Positions 28,354 to 35,429 of a stretch of 64,000 bases of DNA are shown here, one piece after another. The DNA comes from Omphiscola glabra (Eukaryota; Mollusca; Gastropoda; Lymnaeidae). The notes beneath the pieces are model-generated. The model did not search any database, was not told where the DNA came from, and saw only the letters and a program-made list of their open reading frames with translations. The stretch spans positions 26,352,293 through 26,416,292 of the forward strand of contig OZ024802.1 in NCBI GenBank assembly GCA_964017045.1. Direction: 5' to 3'. The position numbers and the translations under genes are program-made. The first letter of the stretch is position 1, and each line of letters starts with the position of its first letter.

Positions 28354-29981
28354 CTTTTTTTTTTTTTGCACCTTTAAGACAGCGGTTCTCAGCCTCTATA
28401 GCGCTGTTACTCCTAGCTACCATCGTCATTTTCATTGCTTCAAAATATGTATAGTCATGTATCAAAATTTTGAAAGGTGCCCACAGTCAGGCTTAAGCAT
28501 ATATGAAACTTTTGATTTCCAATGCCCTGCCATAAAATAACAAATAAAAACAAAACAAAAATTCAAAAAGGGATAATTCATAGAGGCAGAGAAGAGCTTG
28601 TTAAGAACTTACGGTCGTTAAGGGACAATAAAAAAAATTTCCAGAGAAAAATAAATACTATTTTAATACTTAAACGTGAGGCGTTACAGATGAAGTTAAA
28701 TAATAACTGCACAATTTCATAAATTCTTAAGCGACCTCTGGCCAGGGCGACCCCCTAAAGGGGGACTGTGACAAACAATATTGAGAAACACTGCTCAAAG
28801 GGTCAGTATTTGGTAAATCATGGCTCTGTAGCCGCATGCGGCTCTTTGTAGGAATCAATGCGGCTGTAAATTTTTTTTTTAAAAATACTATCTATAATAA
28901 CACGTGGTTTCCAAAATATTTTTTTAGCGGATTTAAGAAACACATTTTAATTCAGTAAAAAAAAATTGGCTAACATAAAAAAAAAGGGCTCACAAACCCA
29001 ACTTGTCTAAAAATAACGTTCTGAAGCTAGTTTAAAAATGTTTCATAAAAAAAAAAAATTATTCCATTTATGCATGTAAAAAAAAAAAATAACCATTTAT
29101 GTTTGGAGATTTATTTATGCTTAAATATGTCATGTGAGACTGGTCATAGAGTACGCCAAGCTACTTTTGTACAGTTTTGACACCTTCCTTTCTCCCGTAG
29201 CAATCTTTTAAGAAAATCTCAGCATCCCCCCACCCCCACCTAATAAGGACGTCAGAATTTCCACACTAAAATAGTTTACAAATAAACAGCTAATTAAAAT
29301 TCAATCAATATAAAACACACTTTACTACTAAACAGTTCAATGTATAAAGTGACGTCTTCTGTCAGAATACACAGATCACAAATCACCGTCAATTTTATGA
29401 TTTAAAAAAAAAATTGACGTCACACAAGATGTTTCTCCCCACCCCACACCTTTTACGCGTCAAACACAGTCACACTTTCTTAGCCCCCCCCCCCCAAACC
29501 CCTCCTCCCCCCCACTTCGGAGGATTGTGACGCACAATTTATCGACGGCCTATTTGATCACTCATCTTTAAAAAAATCTCCTTTAATTATATTTAGATGC
29601 TTATCCTTATCATTTGTTTTAAAATGTTATTGATTCATTCATTTTATTAATTCACCCCCCCCCCCCTTTTTTTTCCCCAAATCCTTAAAGAAATGGCAGC
29701 AACGGTTAAGGGCCCATAGCTCCAAGCCAGCAGACAAAACAAAAACCGCAAACGACGGCGATCGCGGAAAGAAACGGAGAAAAGGCGGAGCGGTACTGAT
29801 CCCGGGCGGGAGTTCCCGGGAAGACGTCAATCCGCAAGGAGTTCCGGTCAAGCACGGCAATCCCAAGTCACCGAGCAGCCTGTCAGACTTCGTCAACGGC
29901 TACACCCACGGTGGCAGGTACTACACCAAGGAGCTGGCCAAGAAGTACAACCAGGCCGCGCTGCGGGCAGCCAGCGACTGA
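1923..29981 (+). CDS. Secreted Frizzled-related protein (sFRP3/4-like), complete four-exon gene
   Basis: Joined exons are 1923-2394, 26100-26165, 27944-28218 and 29691-29981 (1,104 nt, 367 aa). All introns are GT-AG and the phases are 1, 1 and 0. Residues 1-23 look like a signal peptide ending in AARA. A Frizzled cysteine-rich domain spans C31 to C143 with all ten cysteines and signatures such as NMTQMPNLLHH and CSLHVPIC. A netrin-like domain follows at about 158-275, with CKAC in exon 2 and WVNSTCPCPKMHKGRDYLVM in exon 3. The tail is basic and Ser/Gly-rich. There is no seven-helix region, so this is not a Frizzled receptor. sFRPs are secreted and bind Wnt ligands or Frizzled to tune Wnt signalling. 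The motif NLLHH followed by WPDSLEC and RGVCVSPEA resembles vertebrate FRZB/SFRP4 more than SFRP1/2/5. The family call is firm and the subgroup is a judgement by eye. Intron 1 is unusually long (23.7 kb). Confidence 0.93.
2535..3310. mobile_element. Foldback element with 30-bp repeats in its arms
   Basis: The left arm (about 2,540-2,775) and right arm (about 3,155-3,305) are reverse complements. Both contain a segment reading acggcaatcaagttgg and the segment accgcgttttttaccatgg in opposite orientations. The arms also contain tandem 30-bp units of ggtttagggatagatttagg type. A related array lies at 27,440-27,625. This looks like a non-autonomous inverted-repeat transposon. No transposase is seen. 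Confidence 0.7.
3990..4293 (+). pseudogene. hAT transposase C-terminal remnant, frameshifted
   Basis: One frame reads KFYPAVRYALLVLLTLPATT and then CTVERSFSTFRRV. After about 4,118 the homology moves to the next frame: KSWLTSTMSVELLSGLCMLS, then VHRD. The ERSFS...R...L motif is typical of the dimerisation region of hAT transposases. The rest of the transposase is absent and there is at least one frameshift, so it is a dead copy. Confidence 0.75.
4565..5060. repeat. 85-bp tandem repeat, about 6 copies
   Basis: Successive copies start at agttctaatccaccacttcc and contain gtatggaatcggtaccatgt. The spacing is 85 bp. The last copy is degenerate and runs straight into a LINE 3' end. Confidence 0.9.
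5062..5412 (+). mobile_element. LINE 3' end (CR1/L2-like) with hairpin and (AAT)n tail
   Basis: The frame NSLPLHISNIPTITAFKTAI, then KTHLFKLYSPD and stop, is the usual end of a CR1/L2-type reverse transcriptase. It is followed by a 3' UTR with an imperfect hairpin (agcgtggtgagccc ... ggggtactacgct) and an (ata)n tail. Close copies occur at 51,875-52,200 (+) and 48,745-49,080 (-). Confidence 0.75.
5560..6050. repeat. 24-bp tandem repeat
   Basis: About 20 copies of a unit built on gtccgctacaggacgagt. Because 24 is a multiple of 3, the minus strand stays open for 234 codons (5,457-6,161) and encodes octapeptide repeats such as SSCSGLPH. No supporting domain, signal peptide or splice context is seen, so I treat it as a minisatellite. 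Confidence 0.85.
6485..6826 (+). mobile_element. LINE 3' end, second family, with (ATT)n tail
   Basis: The frame contains HLLAQPFRTLFLTLSKNSQT and then LKTNLKTHLFRKHLLE and stop, the usual end of a CR1/L2/Jockey-like reverse transcriptase. A short 3' UTR ends in (att)n at about 6,796-6,824. It differs in sequence from the copy at 5,062. Confidence 0.65.
7345..7475. repeat. 10-bp tandem repeat (tgtaaccatt)n
   Basis: About 13 copies alternate between tgtaacaatt and tgtaaccatt. Confidence 0.85.
7500..10080. other. sFRP intron 1 sequence without recognised features
   Basis: AT-rich intron with short homopolymers and C-tracts (for example 9,473-9,486). I see no exon, RNA gene or classified repeat. 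Short open frames near 8,600-8,870 occur on both strands and lack splice context. Confidence 0.4.
10085..10262 (+). repeat. Dispersed repeat family R1, copy 1
   Basis: It shares the core gcaacgagtctatg...aagtttcat...gataggatgac...gtgggtc with copies at 15,700, 41,775 and 49,090, all in the same orientation. The left side is G-rich and the right side ends near acaaacgaacaag. No coding capacity. SINE-like or Helitron-like origin is possible but unproven. Confidence 0.6.
11115..11245 (+). mobile_element. LINE 3' fragment (RTE/Nimb-like)
   Basis: The sequence reads agagacttgcccaagactgg and then gatgcctggagagcc, encoding the LAxDWDAWRAFVxGLCP-type end of a LINE. It is followed by (gatgat)n. It parallels the longer copy at 49,420-49,900. 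Confidence 0.5.
11640..12060 (-). repeat. GC-rich dispersed repeat R2, copy 1
   Basis: It shares blocks with 62,030-62,380: taggcaaccgtttcgtccc, ctgcggacgctt and the end ctcgacggccc. Both copies have overlapping open frames on the minus strand that are rich in Arg, Pro and Ser and resemble no known protein. Strand is arbitrary. The origin is unknown. Confidence 0.6.
12086..12290 (+). mobile_element. SPIN-like non-autonomous hAT element, copy 1
   Basis: It starts cagtggttctcaaccttcct, contains gtatatgtgttt and ggtcttaggcg, and ends with a degenerate inverted terminus (agaaccgctt). These are hallmarks of the short SPIN hAT family known from several vertebrates, a kissing bug and a pond snail. 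The identification is by recall of the consensus, with no search. Confidence 0.7.
12405..12690. repeat. 56-bp tandem repeat, about 5 copies
   Basis: The unit contains gcagaacgtctactctctga and gtgctccaaaactgaagttc. Copies are nearly identical. Confidence 0.9.
13543..13748 (-). mobile_element. SPIN-like hAT element, copy 2 (reverse)
   Basis: Read on the minus strand it starts agcagtggttctcaaccttc and includes ggtcttaggcgacccttggg. The right end is agcggttcccaa-type. The length of about 205 bp matches the other copies. Confidence 0.7.
13745..14450. repeat. Polypyrimidine tract with 25-bp tandem repeat
   Basis: About 700 bp is almost pure C/T on the + strand. The centre (about 13,910-14,310) has a unit tctccctctttctttcattt plus a T-run of varying length. 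It starts directly at the end of a SPIN-like element. Open frames rich in F, L and S are artefacts. Confidence 0.9.
15205..15290. repeat. Short tandem repeat, 3 copies of about 30 bp
   Basis: The unit is catcattgggtcaactatac followed by attgggcta. Confidence 0.85.
15328..15435. mobile_element. Fragment of a GC-rich hAT-like terminus
   Basis: Three short units of gcgcggggccctaaatg are followed by acgggccccatttgcc and aatccggcactgct. A similar motif set occurs at 45,070-45,235. Probably the end of a degraded DNA transposon. Class assigned with low certainty. Confidence 0.35.
15700..15885 (+). repeat. Dispersed repeat R1, copy 2
   Basis: It contains ggcaacgagtctacgtgcca, aagtttcatctcgatag and tgggtccattaag, matching copies at 10,085, 41,770 and 49,085. 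Confidence 0.6.
16174..16566 (-). pseudogene. Possible trypsin-like (S1) protease fragment, frameshifted
   Basis: The minus strand has a 130-codon open frame with RCINCGRNRN and, further on, KMDLALIRIDKTLWGYD, which resembles the block around the catalytic Asp of S1 proteases. A second frame gives VWGGVSITGPGGPLCDVA, resembling the GDSGGPL block but with Pro where the catalytic Ser would be. The two pieces are close together in different frames, so this would be a degraded copy. It lies inside sFRP intron 1 on the opposite strand. The family call is tentative. Confidence 0.3.
17405..17500 (-). mobile_element. LINE 3' tail and hairpin, truncated copy
   Basis: (tta)n is followed by atagcgcggtaccccagcct, aaggctaggctcacagcgct. 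This is the reverse complement of the hairpin ending the LINE copies at 5,062 and 51,875. Confidence 0.6.
17520..17606 (-). mobile_element. SPIN-like hAT fragment, copy 3 (reverse, truncated)
   Basis: The minus strand begins cagtggttctcaaccttcct and continues with a cctcatgttgtggtga-like block. The second half is missing. Confidence 0.6.
18231..21646. repeat. Large 40/45-bp satellite array, about 80 units
   Basis: Two unit types alternate. The 40-mer starts ggagactatagcaacgtg and the 45-mer has ggagactattgcattgggac. Both end tcgcaaaccagt. Between about 19,900 and 20,530 an AAABB order repeats every 210 bp. At 20,786-21,190 nine 45-mers are consecutive. The right edge (21,190-21,646) is diverged, with catttcgc, caacatg and caacgtcc variants. 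The left edge starts abruptly at agaaatggagacta. All long open frames in it are artefacts of the unit lengths. Confidence 0.97.
21772..22230. mobile_element. Foldback/MITE-like element with long inverted repeats
   Basis: Arms of about 190 bp (21,785-21,980 and 22,030-22,220) are reverse complements: tattggtac...agaattgagaggttggga on the left, tcccaacctctcaattct...gtaccaata on the right. The element is flanked by a direct repeat atataaatag at 21,772-21,781 and 22,221-22,230, a good candidate target-site duplication. The spacer has no coding capacity. Confidence 0.8.
22540..22862. mobile_element. Second foldback element with short internal repeats
   Basis: The left arm (about 22,545-22,640) reads ccggaaatttgatcgaaaga and then repeats gatcgacggaaattt. 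The right arm (about 22,765-22,855) is its reverse complement (tttctttcgatcaaatttcc). Internal 16-18 bp repeats make the arms self-similar. No transposase. Confidence 0.7.
23611..23825. repeat. 15-bp tandem repeat (gtggcccatttattt)n
   Basis: About 14 copies. The 15-bp period keeps several frames open on both strands. No gene is supported. Confidence 0.9.
24170..24765. repeat. 12-bp tandem repeat (ttgttccatatc)n with internal duplication
   Basis: About 48 units of cttgttccatat. A segment of roughly 240 bp containing the marker variants ctagttcatatattg and gtgccattatcttg appears twice (near 24,380-24,440 and 24,625-24,680), so the array grew by segmental duplication as well as unit slippage. 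Confidence 0.9.
24780..24905. repeat. 25-bp tandem repeat, C-rich
   Basis: The unit is cccccttacatgatcccc followed by cttacagt. About 5 copies. Confidence 0.85.
25640..25970 (+). mobile_element. LINE reverse-transcriptase C-terminal remnant
   Basis: Frames with shifts give ERIRQAIGQYDDLLVSVKK, then pieces matching the usual W(Y)GHVTR...SGLAK, RKRWEDNIKEWTG and AAEDREEWR blocks of a widespread invertebrate LINE. Stops and frameshifts are present and (gatgat)n follows. Dead copy just upstream of sFRP exon 2. Confidence 0.65.
26100..26165 (+). CDS. sFRP exon 2: start of the netrin-like domain
   Basis: A 66-nt exon, phase 1 in and phase 1 out, encodes GCKACKKKKPTLAHMKKY and a few more residues. 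It sits where vertebrate FRZB has its CKCK segment. The donor is ctacG|gtgagt. The acceptor reads cccccagcag, a tandem NAGNAG site, so the exon may also start at 26097 and add one alanine. Confidence 0.9.
26405..26770. repeat. 24-bp tandem repeat (ccccacataaccactaaact)n
   Basis: About 15 copies with an atct or atcc end. The array is in sFRP intron 2. Confidence 0.9.
27440..27625. repeat. 30-bp repeat related to the foldback at 2,535
   Basis: About 6 units of taacctgaaccctaaatgta and tccctaaacc. This is the reverse complement of the 30-bp unit at 2,540-2,665. The unit is telomere-like in composition but is not (TTAGGG)n. Confidence 0.85.
27944..28218 (+). CDS. sFRP exon 3: core of the netrin-like domain
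   Basis: A 275-nt exon follows acceptor ccacacacag and ends CTTAAG|gtgagt in phase 0. It encodes the NTR core, including VIYRVKVAQVAFSEKVKF and a CPCP motif, with an NST glycosylation site. It is GC-rich against a poly-T-rich intron. Confidence 0.93.
28311..28370. repeat. Poly(T) tract
   Basis: About 55 T residues with one C interruption, about 95 bp after sFRP exon 3. Confidence 0.95.
28380..28797 (+). mobile_element. hAT-like non-autonomous element, diverged
   Basis: It begins cagcggttctcagcctctat. It ends with gggcgaccccctaaaggggg and attgagaaacactgctc, an inverted terminus. At about 420 bp it is longer than the SPIN-like copies and may be a relative. No transposase frame. Confidence 0.5.
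29691..29981 (+). CDS. sFRP exon 4: C-terminal tail and stop
   Basis: A 291-nt terminal exon after acceptor atccttaaag runs 97 codons to TGA. It begins KWQQRLRAHSSK, the counterpart of the helix ending the NTR domain in FRZB (KRWDMKLRHL). It then has a Lys/Arg-rich stretch (GKKRRKGGAV) of the kind that binds heparan sulfate in sFRPs, and ends RAASD. Confidence 0.92.
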   Translation, partial: KWQQRLRAHSSKPADKTKTANDGDRGKKRRKGGAVLIPGGSSREDVNPQGVPVKHGNPKSPSSLSDFVNGYTHGGRYYTKELAKKYNQAALRAASD

Positions 29982-30124
29982 ACTATTTTCAAACATAAAA
30001 CAAGTTATATTATAGACCCGATCGAGGAAAAAATCTAAACACTGGGACCGAGACAAGCTTAATGAATGAGGAATATCTCACCCAACAATGGATCTTTCCA
30101 TTCGGCGTTGTTTGAAGAACTTTG

Positions 30125-30745
30125 TCACAGTGAAATGTCCATTGTTTGATGATGATTATGTTTGATGATGATTATGCTTGATGATGATTATGTTTGATGA
30201 TGATCGTGTTTGAGGATGATTATGCTTGATGATGATTATGTTTGATGATGATCATGTTTGATGATGATTATGTTTGATGATGATCATGTTTGATGATGAT
30301 CATGTTTGATGATGATCGTGTTTGAGGATGATTATGCTTGATGATGATTATGTTTGATGACGGTCATGTTTGATGATGATCATGTTTGATGATGATCGTG
30401 TTTGAGGATGATTATGTTTGATGACGATCATGTTTGATGATGATTATGTTTGATGATGATCGTGTTTGAGGATGATTATTCTTGATGATGATTATGTTTG
30501 ATGATGATCGTGTTTGAGGATGATTATGCTTGATGATGATTATGTTTGATGACGATCATGTTTGATGATGATTATGTTTGATGATGATCGTGTTTGAGGA
30601 TGATTATTCTTGATGATGATTATGTTTGATGATGATCGTGTTTGAGGATGATTATTCTTGATGATGATTATGTTTGATGACGGTCATGTTTGATGATGAT
30701 TATGTTTGATGATGATTATGTTTGATGATGATTATGTTTGAGGTT
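30125..30745 (+). repeat. 15-bp tandem repeat in the probable sFRP 3' UTR
   Basis: About 40 copies of a 15-bp unit (tgatgatgattatgt type) begin roughly 145 bp after the sFRP stop codon. Variants tgatcatgtt, tgatcgtgtt and gaggatgatt recur in a longer order. No AATAAA occurs before the array, so it may be transcribed as 3' UTR. Confidence 0.85.
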
Positions 30746-30844
30746 TACCGATGAATGGCCGGTGCAGTGACGCTAATTTCAAAACGTGGCATTTTATTTA
30801 TTGTGTTTGAGTATTGTGCAGATTGGCTCAGTACTTATATCTAT

Positions 30845-30995
30845 TTGGGGCAGGTCATTTGCATAGTATGACGCTATTTGCGGTAGGTCATTGCATATTA
30901 TGACGCTATTTGGAGTGGTCATTTGCATATTATGACGCTATTTGGAGTAGGTCGTTAGCATATTATGACGCTATTTGGAGTCTGTTTATTTGCAT
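30845..30995. repeat. About 33-bp tandem repeat, 4-5 copies
   Basis: The unit contains tcatttgcatattatgacgc and tatttggagt. ATGCAAAT-type octamer-like motifs recur (reverse of atttgcat) but are probably incidental. Confidence 0.85.
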
Positions 30996-31189
30996 AGAAT
31001 GACGTCAGCCATTGGAGCAATCCAAAAGCAAAGAAAATGCAGCTGCAGGTCATTTTATTTAGAATTTGTCTTCCATATAGATAACATTTTGTTTTTAAAC
31101 TCCGGGGCAAGTCCGTAACATTGTCTCTTCTACACAATATTTGCATCTCAAAATTCCAATCAGGAGATTATATATATATATATTAGTAA

Positions 31190-31735
31190 GGTGGTTTTAT
31201 GTAGCGCAGTACCCAGCTTAAGGCTAGGCTTACTTATTTAGCGCAGTACCCCAGCCTAGGGCTAGGCTTACTTATTTAGCGCAGTACCCCAGCCTAGGGC
31301 TAGGCTCACTTATTTAGCGCAGTACCCCAGCCTAGGGCTAGGCTCACTTATTTAGCGCAGTACCCCAGCCTAGGGCTAGGCTCACTTATTTAGCGCAGTA
31401 CCCCAGCCTAGGGCTAGGCTCACTTATTTAGCGCAGTACCCCAGCCTAGGGCTAGGCTCACTTATTTAGCGCAGTACCCCAGCCTAGGGCTAGGCTCACT
31501 TATTTAGTGCAGTACCCCAGCCTAGGGCTAGGCTCACTTATTTAGCGCAGTACCCCAGCCTAGGGCTAGGCTCACTTATTTAGCGCAGTACCCCAGCCTA
31601 GGGCTAGGCTTACTTATTTAGCGCAGTACCCCAGCCTAGGGCTAGGCTCACTTATTTAGCGCAGTACCCCAGCCTAGGGCTAGGCTCACTTATTTAGCGC
31701 AGTACCCCAGCCTAGGGCTAGGCTCACTGCGCTTC
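31190..31735 (-). repeat. 36-bp satellite made from a LINE 3' hairpin
   Basis: About 15 copies of tttagcgcagtaccccagcc and tagggctaggctcactta. Each unit is the LINE 3' terminal hairpin (as at 17,440 and 52,135) with a short spacer, so the array arose by tandem amplification of a LINE tail. Confidence 0.9.
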
Positions 31736-31776
31736 ACATAAAGACTAGCCATTACATTATAACGGTCTATTTTGTA

Positions 31777-31782
31777 ATAAAA
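31777..31782 (+). terminator. Possible poly(A) signal downstream of sFRP
   Basis: AATAAA occurs in ttgtaataaaaattc. It is the first clear canonical signal I see after the stop at 29,981, but 1.8 kb away and beyond several repeats. It may belong to no transcript. Confidence 0.2.
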
Positions 31783-32424
31783 ATTCGGTTTGATCTATGG
31801 GATCGAGGATTCCTGCTTGTCACTCATGAATCAAACATGTTTAAGGTCTGTTTGATAGATGTTCACTTCTTGTATAACAGTTGTCTTCCTGTCACGCCGT
31901 CAGATGAGAAGTCGGGTTGCTTCTGTCACGGGTTATCATGGGGTAGCTTTTGTTTGATGTGTTCTCTTTGATCGTCCAAAACAAGCATAACATAACATAA
32001 CGTAACATAATAATTCATCACACTAAGATTATTGATCCAATTTTAATTTATGTTTAAAATGTCTTTTGAATTTGAAGCGGATTAAAAAACATAATTTCTA
32101 GCCAACGAAATACCATTCTCTGTAAACTGAAGATTAAACATGCCTTACATAGTGCTACCCAGAATCAGCAAAGATTTCAGTTCCAATCACAATCCTATTT
32201 TGCAGCTATGTAGCTACAAGCTACTGAGTTAATTCAAGTACCATTTAAAATTTTGCGGCGATTGTTACAGCTAGAGTTAAATCTAATATGATCAAATTCG
32301 CGAACATTTTCTTTTCACACTCTCATAAGGCCCTTGTACAATGAAATATGTTCATAAATCTGCTTCAATTTGTTCCTCAACAGAAAATCTTGCTTTTTTT
32401 TCAAAGAACTCAAACACCTTTATT

Positions 32425-32795
32425 CCATCAATCATTCCATGTGTAACAATCATTCCATGTGTAACAATCATTCCATGTGTAAGAATCAATACATGTGTAA
32501 GAATCATTACATGTGTAACAATCATTCCATGTGTAATAAATCATTCCATGTGTAACAATCATTCCATGTGTAACAATCATTCCATGTGTAACAATAATTC
32601 TATGTGTGACAATCATTCCATGTTTAACAATAATTCCATGTGTGACAATCATTCCAAGTGTAACAATCATTCAATGTGTAAGAATCATTTCAAGTGTAAA
32701 ATTAATTATGTGTGTAATATTTATTCGATGCGTAACATTCATTCCTTGCGTAACATCCATTGAATAAAGTGTAACATCAATTCCATGTGTAATAC
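32425..32795. repeat. 15-bp tandem repeat (catgtgtaacaatcattc type)
   Basis: About 24 units built on tgtgtaacaatcattcca with a 15-bp period. It lies in the intergenic space between the sFRP and protease genes. Confidence 0.85.
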
Positions 32796-32859
32796 AACCG
32801 GAATTGTTTTTTACATGTACCAACATTATGTGTGCTCTCACCCTCCCTTAAACTCACAG

Positions 32860-33190
32860 GGCACACGCATACCCATAGGTCTAGACAGTGCACATGCATA
32901 CCCATAAGTTTAGACAGGGCACATGCATACCCATAGGTCTAGACAGGGCACACGCATACCCATAGGTTTAGACAGTGCACATGCATACCCATAGGTTTAG
33001 ACAGGGCACACGCATACCCATAGGTTTAGACAGGGCACACGAATACCCATAGGTTTAGACAGGGCACATGCATACCCATAGGTTTAGACAGGGAACATAC
33101 ATACCCATAGGCTTAGACATGCTGCAGGGTACACGCCCATCAATAGGTTTAGACAGGGCACATGCACACCCAAAGATTTAGATAGGGCTA
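32860..33190. repeat. 29-30-bp tandem repeat, about 11 copies
   Basis: The unit is gcacatgcatacccatagg followed by tttagacagg. Confidence 0.9.
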
Positions 33191-33669
33191 AGGAAAGTCG
33201 CGCTATTTTAGAACTGTAAATATGAGCGAAGTTATATCGTGCTATCCTAGAACCGCAAATAAGAGCAACGAAAAGTCGCTCCGCACCTTAAAGTTATATT
33301 TTGACAAAAAAGAGTAACTTAAAATTGGACGGGTTACTCGATTGAGAACTCGTGACACGGCTCTTAAATGAAAAAAACCAACAAAAAAAAACCATTCATA
33401 TAAAATATAAATAAGGCTCTTTTGAAGTAATGCTGAGGTAAGCATACCTTTTTCTGTTTAATACTGTGCACACAATTCCCAGAGAGCGAAGTTTCCCTTG
33501 AGGGTGTATAGATCGTCCTATTAAATATGACCTCTTTTTTATTTAAAAATTTTTTTTTGTTAATGTAAAATTCTCTGTAATTGAAATGTTTTGTGATTTA
33601 GTTATCGCTGATCATGTTATCTTTGCTATTATAACTATTTCATCAACGAATCAGACGAGTGTTGTTGTT

Positions 33670-33775
33670 TATCGTTCTTACTAGCTAATATGCCCCGGCT
33701 TTGCTTGGGTTTGTATTTTATCGTTTTTACCAGCCAATATGCCCCGGCTTTGCTTGGGTTGGTACTCGGGGGAAA
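33670..33775. repeat. Two copies of a retroelement-like end
   Basis: The sequence atatgccccggctttgcttg occurs twice about 60 bp apart. The motif CCCCGGCTTTGC is commonly seen at ends of invertebrate non-LTR elements or SINEs. The family is not determined. Confidence 0.4.
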
Positions 33776-34314
33776 AATAAATATATTCTAAAGCGTTTCC
33801 AACCTACACGTACATTGTAGAACAAGATAAAAAAAAAACACTTCGATAAATGTTCCAATTAAAATGAAAATGTATCTCCTAAAAAATGAAACATTTATAT
33901 GAACTCTTGTTAAACATTGAATATTGTGCCCCTCCCTTATTTTCATTTAATTTTCAAGCTGGTCACAGCCAAAGACAAAAAAAAATAAATAATAAACCCA
34001 TGATTTAAAGACAGATACAATTTTTAAAAGACTATAGTTCTAAAACAAAAAGGTATCAAGCAGTGGCAAAGCTATAGCGGATTTATCAATTTAAAAAAAA
34101 TGAAATGGGATCGGACCCCGCAGGAACTACAGCCAAAGGTCGTCATTTTAGTTATCCCTAAGATAAGCACTATAACAATCATCCAGATAAATATTCAAGT
34201 TGATATTTTCTAAATTTATCCCATTTGAATCGGGGGTATTTGCTAACGATGCCTATAAATTGTTACCATTGAGGTCACCCAATTCCCCCCCCCCCCCAAA
34301 AAGGAACTGGAATC

Positions 34315-34625
34315 TTTAGTACTTTAGAAATCTTGGTTATGTTCTGTCTAACAACATGTCTCTCGTTAATCATATCTCTCACATTTGTCGCTCTGCATAC
34401 ATCGCTATCCGTCAGAGCAGCTCCGTTCGCCACTACCTCACAACTAGTGCAACAAAAACCCTAGTCTATGCTCTTGTTCTCTCTCGTCTTGACTATTGCA
34501 ACTCTCTTCTGTCAGGTTCACCAAAACACTTCTTAGAAAAACTACAAAAGTTTCAGAACTCGGCTGCTAGGCTAGTTTTAAAGGCAAAAAAAACCGTGAT
34601 CACGTCACATCACTACTTCATTCAC
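34315..34625 (+). mobile_element. LINE reverse-transcriptase fragment (CR1/L2-like)
   Basis: An open frame gives NLGYVLSNNMSLVNHISHIC, then LVYALVLSRLDYCNSLLSG and KLQKFQNSAARLVLK. These blocks follow the catalytic core in CR1/L2-type reverse transcriptases. The frame then leaves the homology near 34,610. 5'-truncated fragment. Confidence 0.75.
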
Positions 34626-34784
34626 TTCATTGGCTCCGGCTCCCAGCAAAAGGAACTGAAATCTATAAAACTAAACAAATATATCAATGAATTTGTAGGT
34701 GGCACTGACATTGTCATAATCTTTACAGTTAAGTGGAACTGTATACAATGAACTCTTAAACTTTAAAAAATAATTAAATGAACT

Positions 34785-34800
34785 TTATTTATTAAATAAC
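34785..34800 (-). terminator. Possible poly(A) signal of the protease gene
   Basis: actttatttattaaataac on the + strand gives AATAAA on the minus strand, about 470 bp after the stop at 35,260. Supported only by the motif and its position. Confidence 0.25.
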
Positions 34801-35175
34801 ATTGTTCAAAAATATAAATAACATAAAAAATACGTTTTTTTTAAAAATAAAGCAATAGAATCTATTCGCTAAATTGATCAAAGTAAATAATAATGGTGGG
34901 ACAAAATGACATTAATGGTCCATATGGCAAAAAAAAAAGACATCATAAAATAATATTAATAATAAAGGGCAATGCTACATCTACATGATGTGCTCACGCT
35001 TAAAGCTAGATGTGAGTAGATCAAATGAATTTTGGAATGTTTTTTTATCTTAAGCCGCAAAGACCCAGTCTGATGTCTCAGAAACCATCCTAAATGGAAC
35101 CTTCATGAACGAAGACTTATTAAAAGCATTCAATTTACCATAAGGGATTATTTTTAGCAACAATTAATTGAAAAC

Positions 35176-35190
<15 letters not shown>

Positions 35191-35211
<21 letters not shown>
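35191..35211. repeat. (GA)n microsatellite
   Basis: About ten GA dinucleotides, in the probable 3' UTR of the protease gene. Confidence 0.9.
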
Positions 35212-35212
<1 letters not shown>

Positions 35213-35259
35213 CATAATTAATTAAATTATTAATTATATGTGGCCTAATGGAATATACA

Positions 35260-35429
35260 TCAAAGCGTTATAAGTAAAAAGATGCTTGTATGAAGGATTG
35301 TCAGAAGGCCAGAGTAGCGGATGATATTGGAGGATGATTTTCGGCATGAGTAACAGCACGAACTGGAATTTGTTTGACAGATGCTTTTATCTGTACACAG
35401 TTCTGGCCAGTGGTCCCCGTACTCACAGT
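35260..35429 (-). CDS. Protease exon 17: cysteine module 4 and hydrophobic C-terminus
   Basis: 170 nt after acceptor ttgttttcag to TGA. It encodes CEYGDHWPELC and SSSCCYSC, then Ser-rich small residues, then YSGLLTILHTSIFLLITL as the very end. The small-residue stretch followed by a terminal hydrophobic run fits a GPI-anchor signal. Confidence 0.85.
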
